Shown one piece after another: positions 43,414 to 53,935 of a stretch of 64,000 bases of DNA. The DNA is from Armigeres subalbatus (taxonomy: Eukaryota > Arthropoda > Insecta > Diptera > Culicidae): contig NC_085139.1 of the NCBI RefSeq assembly GCF_024139115.2, forward strand, positions 144,076,652-144,140,651, written 5' to 3'. The notes beneath the pieces were generated by a model, which did no database searches, was not told the origin of the DNA, and was given only the letters and a program-made list of their open reading frames with translations. Within the stretch, counting starts at the first letter, position 1; each line of letters opens with the position of its first letter. The translations under genes and the position numbers were made by a program.

Positions 43414-43529
43414 TGATGCATTTCAACTTGTTCTACACAGCTGTGCAGTAACCAACACGAAAGGAGCGAGAACAAAGCGAAAATCACCATTTTTCTGTGG
43501 GGGCTGCCTATCCGATTTTGTTTTTTCGC

Positions 43530-43675
43530 ACTTGTACACAAGTTTGATAAATTTGTTATCATGGCTTGTTATTATTCGGAACAGTTTTTGCCTCTCTTTT
43601 ATCGTTGTTCGTTATCTATTGAGAGCGATTTCTGCAAACCCTGCCCAGCATCATTTCGATCTGTCAAAGTAATGC
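43530..43675. repeat. Dispersed ~130-bp sequence, copy 2
   Basis: CACAAGTTTGATAAATTTGT, CTCTTTTATCGTTGTTCGTT and GATTTCTGCAAACCCTGCC match copy 1 at 38318-38452. Confidence 0.75.
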
Positions 43676-43679
43676 ACGC

Positions 43680-44100
43680 CGCATTTCCGGAGGACCATTC
43701 CACCTGAATTTCGCTGGCACTCGGACGATGATCAGTCGCTCCTAACATGGAGAACAGACGCTCGATCAGATTTGGACCCCCGAAGAGTCCCCCTTCCCTG
43801 CCAGCATACGACTATAGTTACCACCGGGGTTACTTACCAGATCTTCCTTAAGGTTGCTCGTATACCGGTCGGCTCCACGGGGGTAAGAGTTGCTTGGTAA
43901 GATGCTAAGGACCGTGAGATGGGATCTATCTCATTCCTTTAGGTACGTGAGGTACCATTGGTACCAATAGTTTGAAGTGTTAGTTGTTCTCCAGATAAAC
44001 CAGATTAAGCTAGTCGCGATACTTTTTTGTCTTTATTTATTTATTTTATTTTATTCTATTCTATTTCATCTGTCTGATATTTAATGAAGTGTGACGAGGA
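43680..44100 (+). mobile_element. Probable LINE 3' end with TTTTA-rich tail
   Basis: Sequence such as GGGGGTAAGAGTTGCTTGG, CTAAGGACCGTGAGATGGG and TTTAGGTACGTGAGGTACC leads to a TTTATTTATTTATTTTATTT tail at about 44030-44065. Arrangement and tail are those of a LINE 3' UTR. No RT remains, so the assignment is tentative. Confidence 0.45.
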
Positions 44101-44241
44101 AAAGCCAGTTTGAGTATACTAACATCTTGCTCCAATTGGCATAAAAACCTCAAATCTTGTCTTGCCGTGACGAGCGATCTTGTGCACCGCGACTGACTTG
44201 AGTCTGCTTGAGTCCAAAGAATAACCCGCTTTGAGCGTGCC

Positions 44242-44381
44242 CAGTGGCGTAGCCACGGGGGTGGTTTTGGGTATAAAACCCCCCCCCCCCAGAGACAACA
44301 TTTTTGGAAGAAAATTTTTTTTTCGAAAAAAAAAATGTTCAGAAAACCCCCCCCCAGACCAATTTTCTGGCTACGCCACTG
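44242..44381. mobile_element. hAT-type MITE, 140 bp, 8-bp TSD
   Basis: CAGTGGCGTAGCCA at the left and TGGCTACGCCACTG at the right are perfect inverted termini. AGCGTGCC is duplicated exactly at 44234-44241 and 44382-44389. The 8-bp duplication and CAGTGGCGTAGCC end are typical of hAT elements. The interior is C- and A/T-homopolymer rich. Confidence 0.95.
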
Positions 44382-44389
44382 AGCGTGCC

Positions 44390-45635
44390 TACTAGGAGTT
44401 GAAATCCAATTAACATTGTGTGACTATTCTAGTACAGTGAAGGTAAACATACATGGGCCATTTATCGGACTTTTTAAGTTATCGTTCTTAATACAGTTAT
44501 TTCAATTTTTCTAGAAAGCTTAATAATATTCTAATTCTGTTATATTTGAATGACTGTTTAGCGTTTATGCCAGACAGTGACTGGGTGCTAGAATTTTACG
44601 GCCACATATTTTATTTCAATAAAATGTTACTTAGTTGCAGTTTGAATACCAACTTACTCAGTTATTTACCGTCAATATACCTTAAGCAACGATATGATAC
44701 AGTCCTATAGCATTTCTTCTCATTTCTTCACACACTCACCAGCTGACAGTGTGCGTCTCGTTAAAATAATTCGAAGTTGTTACGCCGAGAAATTGAGCCA
44801 TGAACGTGGGTCAGGTGCCTCAGTGCAAGGGAAAAAATGAATGAATGAAGTCATAAGTCGCATGAATCCATACCATAGTACGATGAAGAGTCACACTTTT
44901 TGTGCCAATCATAAAAGCCTCCCGCTGTGCCGCACCAAGATAGATGTTGATGGTGTCAGTGAAAGTGACGTTGATAAACTTCCAGCGGAAAAAGCAGAGC
45001 ACAATACAAGGAATGGTGACGCAAAGGATATGTCAGCACCATTCTGCCTCGAATAACGCCATTAAATTCTTCCTTTGGCATGCGAAACATTTTTACTTTC
45101 CGACTCCCTGACGAATTACGAACTTATTCTCAACGCGGATAATATATCACCTGTATCATAACTTTGATTAGGTCATAAATGGACTTAGGAGACTTCAACA
45201 GTGTCGGAGCTTTTTTTTTGCTTTTCTCAAAGTTTTTTTTTCGTTTGGTTGGTTATCTGATTGATGATGTATACTGCAATATCGTTAGATAAAGTATAAG
45301 TTTCAATAGCTTTGATGGACGCTTAAGCTTTTATTTATATAATCGTACATTTTAAACTGTTCGAAATTACACAGAATTGTCGATAGAACTTTCTCAATGC
45401 ACCCGAAATTCGAAATGAACTAAATGAAGCTCAAAAATAACGTGATTTGACAGAAATAGGATACATGGACATGATTGATATAATAATTTAAAGATCAGAC
45501 GGCAATATCAATATTTGCACTGAAATATCAAGAGATTGTGCTTTTTTAATAAGTGATCAATATCTCATACTATTAGTTGGCTCTTATCCATAGCATATGT
45601 TGATATTTATATGATGCTAGCAGTCCAGACGAACT
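44390..45635. other. Unique-looking interval, possible exon at 44841-45056
   Basis: No repeats recognised except poly-T near 45210-45245. A 71-codon ATG frame at 44841-45056 (MNEVISRMNPYHSTMKSHTF... ) has balanced composition and a stop, but no known motif and no obvious splice context; I would not call it a gene on this evidence. Confidence 0.3.
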
Positions 45636-45639
45636 ACGT

Positions 45640-45915
45640 TTCGCCCAAAATTGATCAGTTCTTGAGTTATGCAGAAAGTTGTGTTTTATTTGTATGGGAG
45701 CCCCCCTTTCTAGAGCGGGGAGGGGCTCGAACCACCTTAAGAACCTACCCCGGCCCCAAACACCCCAGCATACAAATTTTCACACCGATCAGTTCAGTAG
45801 TTTTCGAGTCTATAAGGTTCAGACATTTTCTTTATTAAAGTGATTTTTAAGTAGAACAAAGTTCATCATTCAGGTTCAGACAGACAGAAATTCATTTTTA
45901 TGTATATAGATATAT
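45640..45915. repeat. Dispersed repeat with GGGAGCCCCCC core and ATATAGAT tail
   Basis: GTATGGGAGCCCCCCTTTCT, TTCAGACAGACAGAAATTC and the tail TTTTTATGTATATAGATATA are a combination repeated widely in Aedes-like genomes and related to the tail at 25130. It is likely a LINE-derived 3' end or short non-autonomous element. Confidence 0.5.
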
Positions 45916-47009
45916 AGATTTCGGTGCAAATTTTTTATATAGTTGCCTGTTCTTCTACCTACCTAAGACATCAACCACATCCACACTCAGTTCAAGGCTT
46001 CTGTCCGGGGTTAGTTGTCGATGAATTGTAACCGTTTTCAATTACAGGCATACCTCGATAGTACGTACCCTCGATAGTGCGTACCCTCGATAGTACGTAC
46101 CCTCGATTGTACGTACATTTTACCTCGATAGTACGTACAAAAAAAAAAATTTTTTTTCGTTCAATTTTCTGTACGATTTTAGTAAAAATTTGAATATGCT
46201 TTGATCATGGCACATGCGGGGTCCTTCATATGTTACGTAATAATTTTACAACTGATTTAAACACCATCGAGTGGTTATAACGAATTTAGTAGCAAAACTT
46301 TGAGAAAAGCAGCGTGTCATAAATGTTTGCAAGTAACACATATTATACTATCATTTTGAACAATTGAAGGAACATCTGAAACAGCTGAGCGATGCGGAGC
46401 GTGTCCAAGCCCTCATAAAGCAGAATATCAGCAAGAGGAATTCTTTTGTCTTGGACGCGTTTGCACACGCACTCGCGTGAGTTTGTCACTGGCATAAGAG
46501 TGTTATCAGCAAAAATTGAAATTTTATGGGTATGATTTTCTTACAAAGCAGATTAGCTATCCACTTAATTGAACAAATATTATGTGTATGAATTATTTTA
46601 TCTATCAAGGAAATTAGTTCCAGTTCTAGAACCCTTCCCCAAGCATTAGTTCATCTGATAGACCAGAAAATATTTCCCCAAGGAGTAAGTTAGTTTTAAA
46701 ACTTGTTTCTTGAGAAACCAATGAGCAGCGTTACTAAAATGAGGAAACATTTTGGTCGAAAATTTCCTCTGAGACGTCTTACTGGGATTTCCGAAGAAGT
46801 TTATCCTGGAACAGTAGTTCCTCCCTAGGGTTCTTCCTGGGATACCTTGGTAGTTTGTTCGAAAATTCCATACATGATTTAACTCAATATTCTGCGCGCC
46901 GATTAAAAATTTATCGACGGTGAGGCGTGATAGATCATTTTCACTTAGTGGCAGTGGCGTGGTGGTGATTAGCGGCGGCGTGAGTCAGCGTGAATCAATT
47001 TCATGTATT

Positions 47010-47200
47010 ACAAGTTTTCCGGAATTTATCTGGATGTTCATCCAGGAATTCCTCCGAAAGTTTTTCCGGGAATTCCTACGGGAGTTTATCCAGATATTTC
47101 TCTGGAAGTTCCTCCGGGAATTCCTCTGGAAGTTCCTTCAGAAATTCCTCCGGAAGTTCCTCTAGGAATTTATCCACAAATTTTTACGAAATTTCTCCGA
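47010..47200. repeat. AATTCC minisatellite, block 4
   Basis: GGAATTCCTCCGGAAGTTCC and TTCCTCTGGAAGTTCC units of ~12 bp. Three overlapping 80-odd-codon frames reflect the repeat. Confidence 0.85.
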
Positions 47201-47210
47201 ACATCCATCT

Positions 47211-47486
47211 TAAATGGATTACGGCGAACCCAGTATCCAGAAGGTAGCTAAAGCCGGAAGGGTACGATGGGCAGGGCATGTTGCAAGAATGCCGGACAGC
47301 AACCCTGCAAAGATGGTGTTCGCTTCCGATCCGGCAGGTACGAGACGACGTGGAGCGCAGCGAGCGAGATGGGCAGACCAGGTGCAGAACGACTTGGCGA
47401 GCGTGGGGCGTATTCGAGGATGGAGAGATGCGGCCTCGAACCGTGTATTGTGGCGTCAAATTGTTGATTCAGTGTTATCTGTATAG
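47211..47486 (+). pseudogene. LINE ORF2 C-terminal tail (RWAGHVARM)
   Basis: The frame gives GRVRWAGHVARMPDSNPAKM then GTRRRGAQRARWADQVQNDL and GWRDAASNRVLWRQIVDSVL to the stop at 47484-47486. A tail of CTAAATAAATGAATCC follows. This is the well-conserved terminus of an endonuclease-RT LINE, GC-rich and undamaged over 90 codons, so recent, but only this 5'-truncated piece is present. Confidence 0.85.
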
Positions 47487-47559
47487 ATGTAGACTAAATA
47501 AATGAATCCATCTTAAATTATAGATAAATATTTCTCCGTTAATCCTTCCAAATATACCC

Positions 47560-47940
47560 TCTAAATTCCATTATTTTTTCGGTATTTTTTTCAGGAATTC
47601 ACTTAGGAATTCTCTTAGAAATTTCCATATCCCCTTTCTCGGAACTTCCACCAAAAAATCATTCAGAAATTCCCATGTAAACTCCTACGCGCTTTCACTC
47701 TGGAGTTACTCCAGAAATTCCATCAAGATTTCTACATCAATTACTTTGAGGTCTTTCCGGAAATTCTCATTGAATTTCTTCTGAAACTCACGTGGAAGCC
47801 CTTGATACTCACGCCCCGGGAATTCTTCCGGAAATTCCTGCACGAACTCTCCCGGAAAATTGTTCCCGTTTTTTTTCTTCGGGAATTCTCTTGGAATTTC
47901 CATGCAAAATTCGTCTGCAAATTCATCTGGCTTCAAAAAT
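47560..47940. repeat. AATTCC minisatellite, block 5
   Basis: Degenerate GGAAATTCCTGCACGAACTC-type units. The frames on both strands are by-products. Confidence 0.8.
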
Positions 47941-48168
47941 TAACTTTCGTCAAAACCAGTGCTGGAAATACTCGCTTCACGAGTAAGAAAAGAGTTTTAT
48001 TTACCAGAAATGCCATATCTGCCTGCATTTTTTCTAGCGCTTGATTTGTTCGCGTGTACGGGCAGAGCAATGACAAAATGACAAAAATCACGATTGCGAG
48101 TATTTGAGGTTACTTCGAATAAAATGGATAAATTTCACTTAACATAAACACAAAAACAATGAACAAAT

Positions 48169-48423
48169 CTCGCGCTTAGTTTCATAGGGGCGTAACTGTA
48201 TTGATCGATTTCTCTTAATCGATTTTATATTTTGTTAATAACTCATTTGTTTCAAAAGCTACAACCGTGATTATTGATTCTGGTGCAAGATACAATCATC
48301 CTTTATCACACCGAACCATTAAATCATCGACAAACTAGCGCAATTCAGTACAATAATAAAAAGAAAACATCGAAGAAATGAAATCGATCTATACAGCTAC
48401 GCCCCTATGAAACTAAGCGCGAG
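48169..48423. mobile_element. MITE, 255 bp, CTCGCGCTTAGTTTCATAGG ends
   Basis: CTCGCGCTTAGTTTCATAGG at 48169 pairs with the inverse CCTATGAAACTAAGCGCGAG ending 48423, plus 'GGCGTA' and an imperfect extension (ATCGATTTC). AAAT borders both sides (48165-48168, 48424-48427) and may be the target duplication. No coding capacity. Confidence 0.85.
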
Positions 48424-48851
48424 AAATGTGTTCTTGCTCGAACATCCGTGAGAATCATGTTCCGAGGTTGGTTTATGACATTTTGCATATTAAGCCGAAT
48501 GACTCGCGAAGCTCCACGAACATTTTCCGGGGTTCACTTTTCTGTTTTCTCTGCGAGTAGTAGGTAGACAAGAAAAGGCAAAACAAGTGTTCGCGAGTAT
48601 TTTGCATGGCCTTCTTCTAGTTTTATGAACAAAGTTCACAGATTTCCATCACTGGTCAAAACTCTTTCGGAATTACCTACAAAAATTCCACTAGAAATAC
48701 CTCTAGAAATTATTTAAGGGATTCTCCCGGAAGATCCTGCAGCCATTCTCAAAATGTCTACGGTACTTTGCTTAAAATTCATATAAAAAATCATCCAAAA
48801 TGACCTTCAGTATTTTCCGCAAGTAATTTTTTTCAGGAATTCGCAGCAATA

Positions 48852-49064
48852 GGGTAGAGAACCATTTGGGCAGTACCCCCTATTCCCGTCTACAACGTTC
48901 ATTACTCGATCGCATTACAACAGAGTTACCTGTTTTTTAGTACATGGTTAGTCTCTGTCGACATCTAGTGATGTATAAAAAATCAAGCCATTTGGTTGGA
49001 ACGCGGTCGAGTTATTAACGTTGCGGACGCGAATAGGGGGTGCTGCCCAAATGGTCCCATCCCC
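48852..49064. mobile_element. TA-flanked MITE, 213 bp, ~75-bp TIRs
   Basis: GGGTAGAGAACCATTTGGGC on the left and the inverse of GGGGATGGGACCATTTGGGC on the right, continuing as CCCCCTATTCSCGTC and CGTTNATNACTCGA. TA flanks at 48850-48851 and 49065-49066. Arms have about 10 differences in 75. Confidence 0.9.
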
Positions 49065-49079
49065 TATCTTAAAACAATA

Positions 49080-49680
49080 ACCCCGAAAATTATTCGAGAA
49101 ACTCTCTCACTTTTTATTCCAGAAATTCCTCCATGTATTCCCCAAAAAATTCGCCAATAATTTCCCCGGAAATTACTTGAAGAACTTCTTCAGAAATCTT
49201 TTTTAAATTTCCCTCGAAAAGTTTTTCAAGAATTATGCAAGAATTCGTTTCGAAATTCCCACAGAATTTTTTCAAATTATTCTGCAGAAAATTCCTTCAA
49301 GAACTGCTCCGGGAAGTTCCTTTTTCAGGAAGAATAGGAGTATCCAAAAGGATTTCCTGAAGAGTTTCCGAAAGTAATTTTAGAAAAAAATTCACGATGG
49401 ATTTCTCGGTTTGAGTTTGAGCTTCGAAAAATCTTGATGGATTTACCTATGGATTTCCTGGAGATATTCTCGGAAAAAAAAATCCTAGAAAAATATCTGA
49501 AACAAATCTAGGAGAAATTTAAAACTATGAAGTTTTTTGAATGAATTTCCTGAAGAATTTTCAGAGGAAAATATTTATGAATGTCAAAACAAATTTCAAA
49601 TAAAGGTTTGAAATAATTTCAAATTAAAATACGAAAAAAAATCTAGTAGAATTTCAGTGGGTGTTCTTGGAGTAATTCCT
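49080..49680. repeat. AATTCC minisatellite, block 6
   Basis: Long degenerate block (GAAATTCCTCCATGTATTCC, GGATTTCCTGAAGAGTTTCC and similar). Block at 48650-48840 is the same. No gene. 49690-50500 is unique-looking, with part of a GCCTTTCTCG-like element near 49920-50000. Confidence 0.75.
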
Positions 49681-50654
49681 TAGTTTCCTGAAGAACAAAC
49701 CCACATTTTCAGAAAAAAGTATCTTTATGTTTGGCCGAGAATGTGTTGAATAGTGGCCATGTTGCCCAAAATTATCCCACGTCGCACTTTTTGGCCAGAG
49801 ATCCACGCTAGTTGCAGTTTGTGAGTAGATCAACATCCAATGATTTAGATTCAAATACTTTATCGACAGACACCAGTGGTACCTCAATTCATCAAGCTGA
49901 TACCGATCAAATATATAAAAGTCGGCCCTCCAGGCCTCCTATCAAAAAATCGTTTTTTCAGTTTATAGCCTTTTCGTTACATATTGTTGTGCGAGAAAAG
50001 CATAAACGATTCTACAGACGAGAAAATTAAAATCGCTTTGGTAAGGAAGCGTCAATGGAGCCAATAGAATCCCAACGACAGTGACAGTTCAGGACAACCT
50101 TAAAGCTTTTCATTTACATAAAATCTATAGGTGGAATCCATAGATTTCGTGACGTAAAAATGTTGTGATCCACCCCCAATCGTCACTTTTTGTAGTAACA
50201 TGCATAATTATGCATGATGTGTAACATATCTTTGAAACGTCACGAATATCACGTAATGTATGGATGTTCCGAAGCATTAACATTCAATATTTCATAAAAA
50301 GAATAGCCTCACATTTACAAGGACGATAATTTTGCGCAATGCTACATGTAAACATCATTTCAAGAAAAATCTGAATCATGCTGCTCCGTTTTGTACTATA
50401 TCAAATATAAATTTGCTTAGAATACAGAGCCTTCTATCGAAATTTGGGCTTCCGAGCGGTTTTATAAACATTACACCGCTCCCAAATAAATAGAAAGGCA
50501 AAAAAAAAAAATTTTTATTCCGTATTTTTTTGCTTCGATAGTACGTACGCTTCGATAGTACGTACACTAAAATTACGGAGGTGTACGTACTATCGAGGTA
50601 TGCCTGTATTTGAAATTTGAAGCTCCACACGTTTGACTTTCCAAATCTTTAATA

Positions 50655-50875
50655 TTATAATCCCATGTATAGAATCATCGTCTTCGACCAGAGGTGGCAC
50701 AGATTGAGTGCCTCATTAGACAAAGGACACGACATTCTCACAACATGCAGTGGAGCAGTGGAGAATATTCCGCTTTACGAAAACGATTTCTCTTTACCGG
50801 GGCGGAAATCGAACCCACACCCCACGGTACGTACATACACTTAGCTAACGGTACGGCCAAGAAGCGCATCAAGCC
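50655..50875 (-). mobile_element. tRNA-derived SINE, second family
   Basis: On the minus strand the head reads CTTGGCCGTACCGTTAGCTA then GTGTGGGTTCGATTTCCGCC, with A-box-like and B-box (GGTTCGATTTC) promoter elements. The body follows (AAGCGGAATATTCTCCACTG, GAGGCACTCAATCTGTGCCA) and ends near CCCATGTATAG. It is distinct in sequence from the Feilai-type SINE. Target duplication not identified. Confidence 0.75.
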
Positions 50876-50879
50876 ATAC

Positions 50880-51767
50880 GTCACATCCTATTTTCAGCTC
50901 CAAACATCCATCCTCTCCTAACTTAAATTGATAAAGACGGACAAAGACGATGATTCCTTACGCATCACACATAGATGTTAAAGGAACAAAATACCGCATT
51001 TGATGACAGAACTTTAATTAATTTATTCTAACCGGCTGAAGAATCTTGTCCTCAACAAGTGTTTTCTTCAGAAAGGAATCATGTTTCAATTGTTGACAAA
51101 ATTCTGCAGCGGGTTAAAAAGGTTTCAACTAGCTTTCCACCTCCACCAAAGTTAATTTCTTCTTGTTAATTGTTATTGTTATTATAACAGCCGACATGTA
51201 CATTCAACACATTATATTGAAGACTTGATGTATATATACACCGCATGCGATACATTTTTAGAAAATATTGGAGGTCACCCTTTTCCTTCGGATTCCACCC
51301 TACCTTACCCCACGTCCACTAAATTTTGCTCGCAGTTCATTTTCTTGAGTTTTTCTCAGCTACGTTAACTGTTGCCGGCATTTTTGTACAAATTTTGTGA
51401 TTTGTTCGGGTTTGTTCACCGGTTATTATATTAATAGTGGATGAATCAGATCTCGATTATGGACTTAAACTTTATGCGATCACGCGATATTGGTTTTATC
51501 GAAAATTTCCCTGAACTCTTCGTTGCTAGCTAACGAAGCAAGCATTCGTAATAAAGACACGACAAATCTGAAATATCCTGCAGAGGACCGTCAGGTCAAT
51601 CGAAATTCGACTGGTTCGAAACGTGATTGCATTAAACCCAAGCCCCGCCGGTTAAAGAGCTACCATGAAAGTGTCCTGCTGACCACGGAACGGCCACCGA
51701 GTGGTTCTGCTATAAAAGCAAAGCATCCAGCAAGGGTGACGAATCCAACGCGGCGTCAGAGCATATA
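50880..51767. other. Unique-looking interval, no gene called
   Basis: A 92-codon open frame reaches the MITE at 51768 (TTG-initiated at 51490, containing STGSKRDCIKPKPRRL). It is less AT-rich than its surroundings. No recognised domain; listed for completeness. Confidence 0.3.
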
Positions 51768-52680
51768 GGGGAAGAGGTGGTAAAATGAACAGGTGGCTAT
51801 ATTTATATTAGAACACTATTTAGGCGTATGTTAATCATGCAGACGTTTTCCTCGAAAAAAAAATAAGGTACCTGAGCTAATATTTTGGTTTTGAGACCGA
51901 ACGAATAGCTATTACTATCCAAAATATCAAACGAGGCCGTAAATATAGGGTCTGATGTAATTTTTAACCATTTTTCCGCAAACTTTAATTCTTAATAAAT
52001 TCATAATAATATTGATTCAAACCTGTTCTAACCACAGCAGCAAATAGGACAACCTTCACAAAGATGTTGAAGGGGTAAATAGTAAAATTATTGGTTTGCA
52101 TAGTTGGAGAAAGAGTTATTTATCACAAGGCACATATGGGAGTAAAATGAACACTTGGATCAAACTTTCACAAATTTATGATAAAAGTTGTGCAATTGTG
52201 AAGCGGAAGTTGAAGAAACAAACCATATCAAATAACCAAGATAAAACTTTGAATATGTAAATTTAATTTAAAAATAAATGATATTTCAAAACTTTTTTTT
52301 CTATTTTCTATTATATTGATAATTAAGAGCTTTTCAAAAGTTATACCAGATTTCTCTCATAATCTTAACTAGTTATATATACAGTGCTAGAGTTAAATAA
52401 AAGAAAATTAAATGTTTCAAAAAGGTTTTAGAAGCGATGTTCATTTTACCACCAGGCAGTGTTCATTTTACCCACACTATTTTTGTACATACGAAATTTC
52501 GATGTTTTTTATTTCGATGAAAAACTATATAAAACAATCTTTATTAGCAAAAAAATTGTTCAGTGCAATAAGAATATGAGTTAAATTGATGAACCAAGTG
52601 GTAAAACTTGCAAATTATCCTCGTTTCATAATTGAATTCAACGCAAGTCCTTAACGTGTTCATTTTACCACCTGTTCCCC
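51768..52680. mobile_element. TA-flanked MITE, 913 bp, GGGGAASAGGTGGTAAAATG ends
   Basis: GGGGAAGAGGTGGTAAAATG at 51768 is inverted as CATTTTACCACCTGTTCCCC ending at 52680; TA flanks both (51766-51767, 52681-52682). Sub-terminal copies of GTAAAATGAACA occur near 52140, 52440 and 52460. No open frame. Removing it leaves a frame open from 51669 through 52818. Confidence 0.9.
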
Positions 52681-52889
52681 TAACCGGCCGATGCCAGTGT
52701 CAACTCCAACTGCTTCAGAAAAGTATGGAAGCAATGACGTTAATTCTGAGGCGGCTCCTGGCAGAGGACGGACAGCAGACATACGTAAGGCTGCATCTGA
52801 ATGATCCAGAACGGTGATTCCAAGACGGCGTCCAAGCACACGCACAAATCCGGCAGACGTCGAAGAGTGAACAACCATCGTCGAATACA

Positions 52890-52953
52890 TCATCTATAGT
52901 ATAGTGGTCAGTATCTCTGCTTGTCACACCGGGTTTCAATTTTCCATCGATGA
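52890..52953 (+). pseudogene. tRNA-Asp(GUC) pseudogene
   Basis: TCATCTATAGTATAGTGGTC then AGTATCTCTGCTTGTCACAC and GGGTTTCAATTTTCC match tRNA-Asp through the D arm and GTC anticodon. About 8 bases of the anticodon stem 3' side and variable loop are missing. Six of seven acceptor pairs remain (TCATCTA with TCGATGA). The T loop reads TTTCAAT. Could also be the head of a tRNA-Asp-derived SINE. Confidence 0.8.
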
Positions 52954-53191
52954 ACCATAATACAATATATGTTTTCCAAACAGAAAAAATAGTTATTACA
53001 ATAATCATATGCATTCTCTTTTGGTTCTCTTAGAGAAACGCTAAGGAGGTGTCCAGTGCGGGATGTGATGAAATTTATACGGAATTTTGATCCAACAGTC
53101 AATCCCGCAAATGCAACTCTATTATGTATTGTTTGCAATATTCACAACTGACCTTTAATTTAAGATTCAGATACTATTTGGACACATCGAA

Positions 53192-53459
53192 TCAATTTGT
53201 GCCATGTGGCACCAACAATTTAATATTTGTGTTTGGGAATGTTTCCTTTACAAACAGTTTATTGCCAATCTTCAGACTCAAATTGAGTCCCACAGCCACA
53301 GCACAGCATCCGAATGACGTGCTTGATGTCTCGACTGAACTGACTTCTTGTTTCACTTGCCAATCAACCATGATATTTTTGATAACTTTGAAATGTTTCG
53401 CACCGTCCAGTTCTCCGTAATTGGGCACGTCATATGTTCCATCTTTTCCGTGTGACAGT
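53192..53459 (-). CDS. Unrecognised open frame, 78-89 codons, possible gene remnant
   Basis: From a stop near 53460 the minus strand is open through GKDGTYDVPNYGELDGAKHF, IKNIMVDWQVKQEVSSVETS, FGCCAVAVGLNLSLKIGNKL and NIKLLVPHGTN to a stop at 53192. Codon use and residue mix look protein-like, unlike the frames in repeats. I do not recognise a family. It could be an exon, a decayed gene or an integrated foreign fragment. ATG at 53428 would give 78 residues. Confidence 0.3.
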
Positions 53460-53935
53460 CATGTTTGCCTATTGCAATGACCATTTTTGCTGGTGGTTTT
53501 TAGGGATGAAACTTGTAGGCCTCTTTTTGGCTTAGAAAAAGGATTCACCTTATCCAAGGTTGGTCGTTTATGCCTCTTGCCTCACAAAACCAGCTACAAG
53601 AAGCTCCATCTACGGATAGGGCAGACTATCATAGGTAGGCGACATATCTACAGCTTGGAACTGATCTACCTTGTCCAACCAGTGCGGCTTTTGAATTGCT
53701 CCCGTCTACACCTGCCGATGCTGTCTGTGCCGAGGTAGGTATCCTGCCATTCCGCCATCGTGTGCTGCCGCACATCTGCTGTAATGACGTCCCATTCGCC
53801 TCTTTCACATCTAAAATCATTAGATGCTTCTCCCTTTTGAAGGGTATTGGATCCTACGCATGATGGTCATGCCGTTCCCCCTCCACCAGCTCGAACCAAC
53901 TGACTAGGAGCAAGGAGCTTAGCTGATACTTCTCG

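Larger units (their letters stand above)
46045..50606. mobile_element. pogo/Tigger-type element, 4.56 kb, reiterated termini, no transposase
   Basis: CAGGCATACCTCGATAGTAC at 46045 is inverted at the right end (50606), between TA dinucleotides (46043-46044, 50607-50608). The end is followed by four to five tandem TCGATAGTACGTACCC units on the left (to about 46137) and two to three on the right (from about 50535). The terminal CAGGCATACCTCG is shared with Tigger-type elements. No transposase frame is found; the interior carries a LINE tail, AATTCC minisatellites and two MITEs. A chance pairing of two unrelated copies cannot be excluded, as TA is the only duplication. Confidence 0.7.

Noticed and set aside
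42046..43672. Open frames of 455, 539, 199 and 180 codons
   Set aside because: They consist only of F, L, S and P from a CTTCTTTCTTCC tract with no stops possible in most frames; a microsatellite artefact.
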